A stretch of 64,000 bases of DNA, taken from positions 39,993,676 through 40,057,675 of the forward strand of contig CM049311.1 of the NCBI GenBank assembly GCA_026874595.1. The letters run 5' to 3'. Below are positions 25,218 to 37,195 of the stretch, in pieces. Origin of the DNA: Sipunculus nudus (lineage: Eukaryota; Annelida; Sipuncula; Golfingiida; Sipunculidae). The notes beneath the pieces were generated by a model that had not been told where the DNA came from, did not search any database, and saw only the letters and a program-made list of their open reading frames with translations. How positions within the stretch are numbered: the stretch's first letter is position 1; every line of letters begins with the position of its first letter. The position numbers and the translations under genes were made by a program.

Positions 25218-26720
25218 AGCTGTGTTTCCATGTAGGCCTATGCGTATATGCTTGAACTATCAGACGATTATAGTTGTACAGTGGGTTGAGCAGGCCACAA
25301 AAAGATGGTGAAGTGACGTCATTTTACCCCGACTTCACGTAGACACCTTCAGCAATTTTCACGCATATACGCACATGTATACGCTGACGGACACATGGAA
25401 TCGCCAAATATACAGTATAGCGTATCCAGGATTGGAAATAGAGGGGGCGCCGTCCTATTAAAAGTCGGGAAGGGGGGCTGTTCTGCGTCTTTTAGACCAG
25501 TAGGAAGCAAGCATATTTAAACTTGTTTGAACACACTGCGTGACTGTAAAATTGTCTCCTACTAAACATATTATTATAATTATCATAATTATTATTAGTA
25601 ATTTTGTAAGGTATCCAATTCAAGTTGTTAATTATGTTGACCGTGGGGCCCTCATCTATATATAATGCATTTTTTGAACAACAGAAAAATACATGCATCA
25701 TTAATTGGTGTTGTAAAGTAATTGTATTTTTTAAGTAGAAGATGGTCAGCACACATGTAAAAGAACTGTAATGGATTAACTTTTATATGTCACTGAATCT
25801 GTCAAAGGTGATTGCATCTATTTTTCATGTAAAGCTTCTGATAATGAATTCAGTAATAAAGGTCTTTCGTAGATAAATTATTTTTGCAGCAATTCAGTTC
25901 GCACTGGAGCCAGTTGGAGTTATAAATTATAAAGATAGTCTGACCTGAGGTAATAAATGTACATAAACACAAAAAATATTACAAGTAAAAAATACTCATT
26001 GACTGTTATCTGCATGGCATTTTCAGGTTTATGTTATTATTGAAAATATCAAGCCTGGCCACCCAGCTCCTGTGACAGTACCTGGGTATTTAAAGGTGAT
26101 TTTAATTACCCAGAAATCACGAAACCGGAAGCTTTTCTATAGTCTCCTGGTGTATTCCAAAGTAAATAAAAAAATAAGGCATAGCAAGCATCTAGTGAAA
26201 GTACAAATAGCTCGCATGGATTGTTTAATAGTTTTTGGCCATCCACCATGATGTTACAGAACAATCACAGGGTTTGGAGACTTCACTTCTGCACACTTTT
26301 ATTTTGGAAATTTTTCAGTCTGACATTCTTTACATGTACTTTACAGACAATATCTTGCTAAGCTTTTTTTCTTTCTTCACAAAATTTCAACAAATACAAC
26401 AAAAAAACTTTCTCTTTAGGTCAATGGGGACATTAAGAACTGATAATAAATATACATTATTAGATCAGATATATATCTATATTTACATTAAAGACAATAT
26501 CTTGCTAAGCTTTTGTTCTTTCATTTCCATATTTGACTAACATTGCCACACTCGCGCATAGAGAAAAAAAATATTTATTTACTTTATTTTATCTAAGTGT
26601 TTGTAAACTTAAATGATCGAACATAAAAAAATGTGAGTTAACAAACATAACACTTGCAAATAGTTGACTGGCATAAGTGAAAGCAGAATTAAAAAGGGGG
26701 GGGGGCATGGAAACACAGCT
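25218..26720. mobile_element. Non-autonomous DNA element with 15-bp perfect TIRs and TTA direct repeats (PIF/Harbinger-like)
   Basis: AGCTGTGTTTCCATG at 25218-25232 is perfectly mirrored by CATGGAAACACAGCT at 26706-26720. Each is flanked outside by TTA (25215-25217 and 26721-26723), fitting the 3-bp TWA target duplication known for PIF/Harbinger elements. The 1.5-kb interior has no transposase. An additional diverged end-like motif is present at 25359-25400. Confidence 0.6.
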
Positions 26721-26864
26721 TTAAACAGTAAGCCTGGTCAGTGAATCAGACTGTGCATGCTCTATCCTGTGACGTCAGCCTGCTTCTGATACCGCTGTTT
26801 TAAATATGATCAGAATCTGTGTGCATGCAGTGCTATGAGTTTATTTATGAGAGCAGGTACGACT

Positions 26865-26971
26865 CTAGCGCCATTTCGGCCCTCCGAGTGCCTTTACATC
26901 TTGTAGCGAGGACCACACGGCACCATTGTCTATGCCGTTGTCGCCTGGCTCCACGTGTGGGAGACCTCCCC
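26865..26971 (-). CDS. Possible terminal coding exon (unrecognised)
   Basis: On the minus strand a TTTTAG acceptor (26972-26977) is followed by 107 bp open in one frame to a TAG stop (26865-26867). The translation is acidic and glycine-rich (for example VEPGDNGIDNGAVWSSL). An AATAAA signal lies at 26840-26845, 19 bases past the stop. Local GC content is higher than the surroundings. The acceptor AG abuts the R1 terminus at 26974, so the splice site would be repeat-supplied. I do not recognise the peptide, and no upstream exon is identified. It may be chance. Confidence 0.22.
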
Positions 26972-26973
26972 CT

Positions 26974-29581
26974 AAAACAAGGGACCCATGGGTCACGGCG
27001 CTCAGCTGTTATATATGATAAAAAAATAAGATTTGGAAATGAGACACATGCTGGTTTTGTGTGGTACTAAATAAAAGCTTAATTATGAGTTGTTGGTGTT
27101 TAGCTTATGTATGATTTTGATAGTATCTTTGGAGACAGGGAAGAGGATTGATTTCATTTATTTTATTGACAAATGGAGTGCTACTGTCACACAGATTTTG
27201 ACTTGGCCATATAACTTATAAGCAGCACATATAATATAAGAGTTTAACTATTTATTTAAATTTAATAACAAATATTGTGCCAAATATAATTTTTATTAAA
27301 AATAATAAGAGAATCATGATTTTTTAAAAATAAAATATAACTGAAATGATTATTAAAATAATATTATAGAATATATTCATGAATGCATTCATGAATACAT
27401 TTTGAAAGTATTTGCACTGGTATTCAAATACTTTCATTTTTACTTGAATTCCCATTCTTATGCAAGAAATTTTATAATGATTCATATTCGTTTTCAAATA
27501 CATTTGCAAGTATTTGCACCATGTCTGGTATTTATTCAGTTTTAGCCAAACAATGATGTTGAGAATCCAGAATATACATAATTCACAAATTTAAATAATG
27601 ATCATAAGTACCTGGTTTTATGGCTTTTATTCATATTAAAAAAAATAAATGTAATATATTCACTTTGGACTACTTTCACATCAATCTGCACACTAGACAC
27701 AGTAGGGATCTAGATTAGTATTAGCAACTGTATCTTTGTCTATCATTAATTTCCTTCATATGATCCCTAATGATTAGTAATGAATAATATGATTTATTTT
27801 AGTTATCATTAAAAAAAACTGAACTGAAAAATACCATAGGTGACTGCATGGTGTTATTTGGAATACTTGACATTCTATCCATCTATACAAGATTCTTACA
27901 TCATCAGTAACTGCAAGTTAATTTCCTGTTACTCAACAACCAACAAATTCCTTTTCTATTAATTTTTCTTTAATTTGTTATTAAAAACCAATAACAATTT
28001 ATTAATTTATAGTTTCTTGTTATGTTGTTGGTCAAAACAACTACTAGATAAGTTGGGTTGGACACCTGGATCAACTGTGGCTGGCCATAAGCTGCCTGGC
28101 TGCCCCAGTGTATGCCTCCCTCAAGCATGCATTATTTGCTGAAAGGTCAATAAGGTCAACATACAGGTGACAGAAGAGGGGCTTTGGAGAGCCTGGTTCT
28201 GACATGGTCTCATAAAAACATTAACAAAAGCTACAATTTTTGGCCATTTTCTTTCAGCTTTCTAAACTAAAAAGCTGAAATCCTTATGTATGCATGATAT
28301 GAAAATTATATAAACAGTGTTCACAGGAAACAAACGTGCCATGGTCAAAGTTGTGCAAAATTTAAGGTACTAATTTTATATTTATACTAATAACTTATAA
28401 AATTTGAAAAATTCAGAACTAATTTTGGGTATTCAATTGAATCTTGATTAAATAATTATACATCCCTGACAAAAAATCTCTAGCTTCAGCAATCCTCTTG
28501 TTTAAGGGAGTAAATAAATTTCTTGATTTTTTACAAAGTGCATTATGTTTGGGCCCATAACTTAAAACAATTACACAATACTGACATCATTTCTGGCATG
28601 TGCATAGCGAATGTATAGAAAAATATGTATATTATATATGATCAAAGTCAGATCAGTGGTTTTAATATTAAGCAGTCTTGTGTAAAAATGGGGTTTAAAT
28701 GGAAAAATAAAGTTTCTCATTAATATCTAAAAGGAATTAAGTCCTAGTGACCAAATTCTTAGCATGGTATGGGATTTTGGAGACATCTAACTGTATGTCA
28801 AATTTTAGGAACTGAGAGCTGAAGCTGGGGAGCTAAGCTCTAGCAAACTGCATTACGCAGCTTGATGTAAATAATATGTGACATGGTGCTTGAAAACTTG
28901 AATAAAATCTACAATTTTTGATCAACTGGTTTCAAATTTTTAGTGTTAACAGATGGAATGCTAACAAAAACATGCTGTGAAAATTAAATCCACAGCAGTT
29001 ATAGGAAAAAAATGTGCCATGGTCAAAGTTGGGCAAAATTTAAGGTACCAATTTTTTATTTTTGCTAATATTTTAAAAATTTAAAAGATTTTTATCTAAT
29101 TTTGGGTATACAATTTAATTTTTATTAATTAAAGTTATATTACTGGAAAAAAAGTCATCAAGTGTTAAGTGATCAAATATCTTTCCTGATTTTTTACAAA
29201 ATGCATTATGTTTGGGCACATAACTTTTTTAAATTATATAATACAGACCTCATTTCTGGCATGCACACAGGAACTATATATACAGGAATATTTATGGTAA
29301 TTATGAGGAAAAACAAATGAGTGGTTTTGATATTAGGCAGTCCTGAAGTGTGAAAACAGGTTATTAACAAAAAATTGAGGTTTTTCCTTAATTTCTATAA
29401 GGAACGAAGTCGCAAAGACCCAGTTTTCGGCTTGGTAGATCTTGGGGACACCTAACATGCCGAATTTTGGATTCCTAGGTCTTACGGTTTCAAAACGTGC
29501 TAGTTTAATGGACGGACGGACGGACAAAGGACAAAGGACCACGACTATAGCTCAGATGACTTATAGTCAGCTGAGCTAAAA
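26974..29581 (+). mobile_element. R1 dispersed repeat, 2.6-kb copy
   Basis: Starts AAAACAAGGGACCCATGGGT followed by CACGGCGCTCAGCTG and ends with GGACGGACGGACGGAC (~29512) and the hairpin TAGCTCAGATGACT/AGTCAGCTGAGCTA (29548-29578). It is collinear, inverted, with the split copy at 54090-60571, including 'GAATGCATTCATGAATA' and 'CTCCATTTGTAAATA'-type modules. Two tandem copies of the terminal ~600-bp module are present (about 28240-28810 and 28890-29581). Non-coding. Confidence 0.7.
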
Positions 29582-29754
29582 TGGCGAACCGGTAGAATGG
29601 ACTGATTTTAGGAGACATTCATGTTAATACCATATCCAAGGGAAATGGCTGGACAGGAGCCGAGAAATAAACTTGCTTCATGTCTGAGGAAAAAAGCCTG
29701 AAGGTTGCTTAGTGAGATATCGGCCGAGAAATGACGTGCATGCTTACTAGTCTC

Positions 29755-31060
29755 AGAGTGGTGGTTTAGAATAAAGATTTGGTCCACCCTGTAAAGGAGT
29801 GCTTTTCGAGCAATGTTTCAAAAGCTTTGGGAAGGTGCCAGATGGACGCTTATGGATTGTGGGAGAGCGGTATCTCGACCAGCTCTGAGGGCATACCCGA
29901 GGGCAGTGATGCACATGACTTAATAGCCAAGGACCAGATTGTCAGAGGGTTGAACGATATTGAAATAAAGGGCATGTAGATCTTATCCGCTCATCAGATC
30001 TGTTGAAAATGTTTATTGAGCAAGGAGAAGGTGTCAGGCCAGATCGTAAGTTCCTGCCGAGGTCAGCGCCTGTGAAATTTCCGGGGACGGGAACTTACGA
30101 ACACATTACGGAGCTCTAAACGCTAGGACTCAAGAAGTCAACAAAACCGTAGTAACCCATCAGAATCTCTAACTTAGCAGGTAAACAACCCATCACAAGT
30201 TTTGGCCGGAGCAAGACAACAATGGTCTCCTGACGCAGGCGATGGTGATACACATCAGGCCAGAAGAGACCGTAGTCCGCATCCGGGAAGACCAGTTCGA
30301 ATGGAGGATCAGTTAACTGCAGTCGGCATTAAAAATTGTCTAGCTGGACTCAAGAAACCACTGGATATGACCCAATAGAAGAGAAATACCAAACCAAATA
30401 AGAGTACTCGTGGAGGCACCAGCATAAAGGGTGGATGGTTGATAAAGGGTGTCGTCCAGAACAATTCTGTCAAATTCCTGGTTGACAGTGGTTCAGATAT
30501 GTCCTTCATCGGCCACTCTTTCTTTAGGGAGCTCTAATATAATACCAGGTTTCAGCTGTGAAATGCGGGTTGTTAAATCAGCACGGTATTGGGAGATCTG
30601 ATTCGCGTAGGAGAAGAGAATGGTTTGAAGTTCGATTTGGTAACCAGGAATGGAACCACACCTTTGTTGTCACTAGGTTAGGTTCCTTTTCATGCCTGAT
30701 TGACATGAAAACTGGGATATTACAAACAGAGCAAGAATGGTACGTCTTACAGGCTGAATCGAGAGATAGCTGCTGCTGAATTCGACTATGTGAGCCTCTT
30801 GTGCCTAAACATGAGTGAGAGCATCTGCCTTGTTAGATATGCTCAGGGATAAAGTTCAGCCTGAGATGAGTTTGGTGCACTGGTTGATGAGATGGGACTC
30901 TTCATAGGAACAGCTTTAGTCGATACCACGATGTAGAGAGTGCCAGTCACCTTGATAAACCTGCGTAAAGAGACGAAGTACTTGCCTGCCAGACTCACAG
31001 GAGTGGTGGAAAAAGTCAATAAAGTCCCCGACGTGACTGAATCAGTGTTGTGTGGTTCAC
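29755..31060 (+). pseudogene. Broken Gypsy-like LTR-retrotransposon gag/protease remnant
   Basis: A gag-like stretch (29779-29979, with DLIAKDQIVRGLNDIEIKG near its end) is followed, after stops and frameshifts, by a retropepsin-like segment at about 30425-30535 containing the aspartic-protease motif VDSGSD and then a stop. A shifted frame at 30558-30779 resembles the end of the protease domain. No reverse transcriptase, RNase H, integrase or LTR pair is seen in the flanks. Multiple stops make it non-functional. The immediate left neighbour is the R1 copy ending at 29581. Confidence 0.55.
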
Positions 31061-31299
31061 TGTAAATTGTTATCTTAGAAAAATCAGGTAATAATGCGTG
31101 CTTTTAGGTGGAACCATCATATTTCTGCAAGAGTACTAACACTCTGGATTTCATGACAATCCATAAACCTTTTTCTGAGATTTCTGGTCTTTGTATGAAA
31201 TTTTACATACATGAGTCCGTGGTCTTCTCAGGTGCTGAAACACGTATTTAGTTCTGTGAATAAAAAAAAAATAGGTCGCAGTGATTATTTTTTTTTTAT

Positions 31300-32220
31300 T
31301 TCCTTTTAGGATCTATCAGTGTTTGTCTATAATTTTCTACAGAGAGGAGCCTTAGCTTCGGATGAGCTGAAACAGGTGAATTTGCTCCGTGACTAACAGA
31401 ATCCACAGTGACCTACTTTTCAATCTCCACAGAGGGCCTAGTTAAGTTTCGATTAAACGGGCCTCATATTTTCAATTTGTGCCCGCTGAAGTTTTGACTA
31501 ATGGCTACATTTAATCTAAAAGTCTCAAAAATGCATAAAAAAACAGAAATATTGCAGATAGTATCACCAGTCCTGTGTAGCAGTTTGTGTTCTGCAAGAT
31601 CAAAAAGCATTCCTGGTTTCATGAGAATTCTGCCATTCCTGAGAAATCTAGCCTTTGTTTGAAATTTTACAGGTAGGAGTCTTAGCTTATCATGTGCTGA
31701 AACACGTGTTTCAATTCTGTTATTCAAAGAAAATAGGTCACACTGAGGTAATTTTGGATTTCCACAGATGACTTTATCAGTATTTGTCAGCATGTAAAGT
31801 TTGAACTTCTTCCACCTTATGGTTATGATTAGTGTTCTGCTTAGGTTTGATGGCTTTCAATACAGGTAAAATGCATAAAAATTGAAATAATTCAGGTGGC
31901 ACCATTAGTCTTCTCCAGCTGCAAGATCCTTTATGATCAATAAGCATTCAAGATTTCAAGGGAAGCAATCAAGCTAACCCCGAGAAATCTGGTCTAATTT
32001 AAGAATTTTTGCTGTATGGAAATTTGGCTTCCGAGGTGCTGATACACGTTTTCACACCCTAACTCAGAGTATAGGTCACAGTTTACAATGAAATTTTATC
32101 AAGATCCATCATTTCACAAGGTTTGGTTTTTCTAGTCCTTATATATTTAGATTTGTGCCCTACTAATGGACAAAAAGTGATAGCAATAGCTCAGATAACT
32201 TCTAGTCAGGAGATAAAATG
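31300..32220 (+). repeat. Degenerate R1-type repeat copy
   Basis: Contains core-unit features (TAGTATCACCAGTCCTGTG, later GGTGGCACCATTAGTCTTC at ~31894; 'ATAGGTCACACTGAGGTAAT') and ends AATAGCTCAGATAACTTCTA with GTCAGGAGATAAAATG, a decayed form of the R1 hairpin. There is no ACGG run left. ORFs here are chance. Confidence 0.5.
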
Positions 32221-32549
32221 TATCCCATAATCTTACAAAGGTAAGTACATCAAATGACAGCAAATGAAAAAAAAACATTTTATCTTTCTTTTATTCAGAA
32301 AAATGTTTGTCACATGATTCATATGATGAACCTCCATTTTGAAAATATAGTAAACATATCTTCTGATCAGCATTATACACACAATTAATACATGAATAAA
32401 AGAAGAAACCACTGGATCAGTGTTTGATTTGACTAATCTCAACACATTAGAACTGGTATTTCAAACTAGAATATAGGCAATCTACATGCGACTGTGTATC
32501 CACTGAATCACAGGGGCATGGACTGAGGCATGGAATGTCTCCTACATAA

Positions 32550-32880
32550 AATTTGCCAAAGTACTGCAAGATGCACAGACAGAAACCACAAAAAATTGTG
32601 CCACCAGTCTTTGAACCAAGTACAGCTGTCAATGATCCTTAATAAAAATTTCAGGCTGATATATCCATCCACTTCTGAGATGTGAGTGGTTATAACCAAT
32701 AACAGAGACACTGATGGACACCTAGCAAAAATTGTTGTAGGTGGCACCACAAGTCTTGCATGAGAGATAAAAAATACCTAATATATATGGACATGCAAAA
32801 TTTCAGGCCAGAAAAATGCATAAATTTATTATATGAAAACAGGATTGTACAGGTGGTGAAACGTTCACCATAAATGGGAG
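32550..32880 (+). repeat. R2-like repeat fragment
   Basis: Units resembling 21540-21850: TGCCACCAGTCTTTG, 'ATTTCAGGCTGATATATCCA', and GGTGGCACCACAAGTCTTGC. Non-coding fragment. Confidence 0.5.
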
Positions 32881-33820
32881 AGATTTATATAGATTTATTT
32901 GATTGGTTAAAATCTTGATGTCCTCCAGGCAATGCTAATCATTTGGTCTAGAACTAGCACCATACATGATCCAGCAGCCATGTGGAACAAGTGTACATGA
33001 GTCATTTGATTGGTTCAATTGCCTTGTTCATTATTCATAAGATGCCAGACTGTCTCTCTAAATCAAGATCTGTGAAAGCATAGCTACAAAAGACTTGATA
33101 GTATGAAGATGGTCCAGTGATTCCAGAGAAGTTCTCCGGAAATGAACACAGTGGTGGCAGAACCCAGCTGCAAACAGTTTCAACAAAACTTTATTCAGGA
33201 AAAACACTCACGGCCCATTAAAAAGGTGGTGTTTCCATGAAAACAGAAGACACTGGCAGGGTTACAGAATTAAGATGGGACGACTGTATTAAGCAGTGTG
33301 GCTGTAAGAGAAGGCATCAATTTCAGTTGGTATTGTAAGGCTTAGTTTGAACAGTTACAGCTATGTTCATTGCTTTCTGCTTGTAACTTGCAGCTATCAG
33401 GTGATTTTAGGTTCAATTTAATGGCAATTAACCCAAATCTTCTGACAGATCTGACACAGACCATCTGGGCACTAAATAAACACTTCTCAGTATAAAAATT
33501 AATGCACAGCCCATCTTTACCTGCATTTCAAAATAGGATTTTTTTTCTAAGCTAGCAAATTAGCAATGGTTTCTCTAACTAGTCTTACGGGGTTTCCCTC
33601 ACTGGCAGAGTAGAGAAACACCAGATATAATGAGCTCTACTTGCACGTAACAAGAAGTATACATTCACTATAGTGCATAACTTTGTGATTTTAAAAAGTT
33701 CATCCATGTAAAAAGTGCTTTATATAATCTTTTAATACAAGCTGGAACATACCAGCATCAAGCTGCTGCCAAAAGTGTATCTCTTATTATCAACATTATG
33801 TGTGCAAGTTCCTTCCTGGT
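32881..33820. other. Unassigned intergenic DNA 3' of SAP18
   Basis: No gene or element ends recognised. Confidence 0.4.
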
Positions 33821-33836
33821 ATCTTACAACATTCCA

Positions 33837-33842
33837 TTTATT
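33837..33842 (-). terminator. Polyadenylation signal of SAP18
   Basis: AATAAA on the minus strand (TTTATT on plus), 124 bases past the SAP18 stop codon, implying a short 3' UTR of roughly 140-150 bases. Confidence 0.6.
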
Positions 33843-33965
33843 CTGAATGAGATCCTCTTCTGTGGGCAAGCTTCCTTTATCAGCAGCCCCTTTCTGCACA
33901 CAAACCTCCACATCCCTGTTATCAATGATATTTAAATGAACACCATTTAGTTTGGTATGTGCCGT

Positions 33966-34245
33966 TCAGTAAGGCCTGGGCCTTCCCCGTGGAGGACCAC
34001 CCCCTCTGGGTGGGGTTATAGCAACGTCAATGTAATCTCCGATCTGGAACCTTTTTGAAGCTAGTGTCACTGTGTCATCTTGACCCTTCCTTCCTGCACA
34101 CGTGGTCCCGATCTCCCTCAAGCGGTAAACTGGCATCCTAGGATCAGGGTAGACCACAGCGAAGTCAAAGAATGTACCTTTCCTTCGGGCTTCTGCGTTC
34201 ACTTCCTTCACCAGACTTGTTAGTTCTTTCAGACTGGCATCCATC
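33966..34245 (-). CDS. SAP18: SAP18 terminal coding exon 3
   Basis: Follows the acceptor TATTATACAG. Its first base completes the Trp codon; the next codons read MDASLKELTSLVKEV, then GTFFDFAVVYPDP, REIGTT, GRKGQDDTVTL and FQIGDYIDVAITPP, and a Gly/Pro/Arg-rich tail ending GRPRPY and TGA (33966-33968). This is close to vertebrate SAP18 over its whole length, including the C-terminal RPY. It forms most of the ubiquitin-like domain that binds RNPS1/Acinus in known complexes. No frameshift or missing element is seen, so the gene looks intact. An alternative reading with an upstream in-frame Met (MRCLLTVLYR...) uses intron sequence and is rejected. Confidence 0.95.
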
Positions 34246-34721
34246 CTGTATAATACAGTAAGCAGACACCTCATCTTTGCTCTCTTATTGAGTCTGTTGT
34301 ATTCAGTTAAAGTAGGTTAAATGATCTGACTGTACATACATTTTAGTTAGAGTCAACTGTGGAATTCTGTTAGTCAGGAGGGTTAACCTTCACAGAGTAA
34401 TTCATATGATCCATTATATGCAACAGACAGTTAAAACAGTATTTCATCCTCTATTCTGATGAATATTGCATCTGATCTGTATGAACTTGTTTCAGTCGTG
34501 GATGAGACCCTTCACATAGCTAAACCTGGTCCCTGTGAGGCCACCACTAGATATCATTATCAATGTTTTCTTCAATAACATTACTCGGCATTCTATGATT
34601 AACTTTTACCCAAGTTATAAGTAATCCTTTCCCCTGAAATGACATTTTTAGATATAGAAAAGACTCAAAGGGTTTTATAGATTCCATAATGTCTTTTCTA
34701 TGGTGACTTAGCACTACTCAC

Positions 34722-34828
34722 CATGTATAGATCTGTAGCTCATTTGTTGGTGTGCCACCTCTGGCATATTCACTCATGGGGTGATGGCGACCAGTACTAC
34801 AGAACACACGCAGTAGCAGTGGGCATGT
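34722..34828 (-). CDS. SAP18: SAP18 coding exon 2
   Basis: Starts after the acceptor ATCTGTAG with ACA TGC (Thr-Cys) and encodes residues 21-55 plus two bases of the next codon. Recognisable segments are TCPLLLRVF, GRHHPMSEYARG and NELQIYTW, all hallmark SAP18 sequence at the start of the ubiquitin-like fold. The exon is 107 bp and ends TG before a strong GTGAGT donor, splitting the Trp codon (phase 2). Confidence 0.93.
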
Positions 34829-36240
34829 CTACAGATGATAATAACACATAATAACAGTTTAATGATCAAGGAATAAAATATATCTCATGTAGCCTTTAAT
34901 TCTTACTATTACTGTTATTGAATAAAAACTAATTTCTATACATGATATTACTTTTTATTTGATATTTGTTGATTGTTCTAAGAGAATTAAAAACATACCA
35001 GTAGAGATATTTATTGAATTGGAAGCTCTATTATAATGCTCCTTATGACTCTAGTTTTTTCTAACATTATGATAACATTATGCAAGTTGGCAGTGATGAT
35101 AAAAAATAGGAAAATAGGCATTCCAAGAGTAGAAAAATTGGAATTTCATTGTTAATATAGTAATAGGAATTATTTTTGTTAACATGATGACCTTAGCGCA
35201 CCCCTCACAGCCATTCTAGTGCACATAATTGTTGTTCAACATCACTTAGGGGCTAAGCATGTGGGGTGGGGGGGGGGGGGGGGGGGCTATTTCTCTTGAA
35301 TGTGACAAAAAATTGGCACCGTGTTGAAAAGGTTTGTCATTACATATGTATATGCACAGCTGAAAGTCTATGAATCTCTGATTTACTTATGGTAAACACA
35401 CAGTAACATCCATTAATATGCTGCAGGCCTTCCTTGTGCTTCCAGCAATATGACAACATTTTGATATATGGAAGAGGGCTTTGGTAAGAGGTGACTCATA
35501 ATGTGTGCATTGGGAGGGGTGGGGGGATTAAAATGTGCAATAAAAATTGAGCATTATTGGGAAAGGTTCCTTAAAATATACATAGAATATCCACTTCACA
35601 GATCAATTATTATGATCCTTAAAACACTGAAACAATCTTTAATACCTCCACCATGTTTACATTCTTATATCAGCATATCAAGAAAAACACTTCCCTGAAC
35701 TTCTGAGTAGCTGATTTCTTATTATTTTGATCATTTAGCATTCCTTATAGGATTTTGTGTAAAAAGAACCTAACAATCATTTGTGTTAAGTAAAAGATTC
35801 CAAACTGTCACTGGACTTTTTTTTTTGTATTTTTCAGTTTCAGCAATAGTTTTAACAAATCTATTGTTAAAGTGCAAGAGAGTGGTGTATATAACTCCCT
35901 AACCTCCCAATTTTCGATGGCACTAGTTCAATAGCTACAAGTACAGCAGGCACCAACAATGCTTCTAGTTGAGGATGAAATATCATATAATACTGTTGGC
36001 TTCATTTTAGGGGGCTAAAATTTCATGATTTCTCCATTTTTAATGATTCGTGAGGGTTTCATTTTCATGATCTCACCAGAACCAATATCAAATCTTTGGT
36101 AAAGCCATAACTGTGTGTATTATAAAAGGAGAATAAGTCATGAGTTTGTGATATTCTTCTCATATAACAATGGGCCCGTACACACAGCACAGGTTCTTTA
36201 ATTCAAATTTAAGGGAACATCTTCCCTATACCTGCATGGA
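34829..36240 (-). other. SAP18 intron 1, 3'-proximal part without recognised elements
   Basis: Intronic AT-rich DNA with a 19-base G run at 35268-35286. No coding sequence is seen; the ORF at 35501-35698 is chance. Confidence 0.5.
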
Positions 36241-36274
36241 TGTAATGGATTATGGGAAAAATGAGAATCCAGAG

Positions 36275-37195
36275 ATGGTATGAAGGGATTCCTATTCTTC
36301 CCGGGAAGAATGAGAATTCTCATTCTTTCTGGGACAAATGAGAATTCCAGTCTCTCCTGGGAAAATTGAGAATTCTCATTTTTCCCGGGAGAGATTAGAA
36401 TTCAGTTTTGAAATTCAAACCTGGGAAAAAAAAGAGAATTCTCATGCCTGGAACTAACATGAAAATATCTGGTTCATTAATTCATTTATAATTGTGCCAT
36501 GTTAATCTTTTTCATGTAACCTTTTCATCAGTGTTGGAGATTATAATGTACAATAAGTATTTTACCCCAGTTACATTCAATTGTTTAGCATATAAAATAA
36601 CAGGTATACGTTTTTCATGGTTTAACTTATCATGTATAGATATCAGAAGCTCGCTGACAACTAGTCAGCTGTGTTAGTCAATCTAACAGAGATGTTAATC
36701 TTCACTGAATTGTAGATTAAAAATATTCACATCTAGAAATCTTTATAACTGAATCATGTGTGCTAAGAACTAATATGTAAATATCAGGTGTGCTTGATTT
36801 CAATTTACATGTATGTGATGGGTTGAGTACTATCATGTGTGAATAAAACTGATTTTAACAGAATTGTTTTCTACTTTTTTTCATGACAAAAAATGTTACT
36901 GTTCTTTCAGTTACTGGTTATAATACCATAGTAAAATATGCAAACTTAACCCACCTTAACTATTAAAAGGATATCATTTAACAAATTGGAGCTGGCTGGG
37001 AAAAATAAGAATTCTGGTTTTTCCTGGGAAAAATCGGAATTCTCATTCTTCCCAGGAAAAATCAGAATCAAATCATAGTATGAAATGATTCTCATTTTTC
37101 CCGGAAAAAATGGGAATTCCCATTATTCCCAGGAAAAATCAGAATTCTCAGTTTTCCCGGGAAAAAATGAGAATTCTGATTTTTCCCAGGAGGAT
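36275..37195. repeat. Two clusters of palindromic GAGAATTCTC / CCCGGGAA units (foldback-like)
   Basis: At 36275-36440 and 36995-37195 there are repeated units such as TTTTTCCCGGGAAAAATGAG with GAGAATTCTC, self-complementary over 20 or more bases. The two clusters flank about 550 bp of unrelated AT-rich sequence. In-frame readings of the G/A-rich units are artefacts. They are probably the arms of a foldback-type element inside SAP18 intron 1. Confidence 0.6.

Noticed and set aside
34246-34274. Upstream in-frame Met extending SAP18 exon 3
   Set aside because: It reads into intron 2; the AG acceptor at 34246-34247 and the split Trp codon with exon 2 fit SAP18 exactly.
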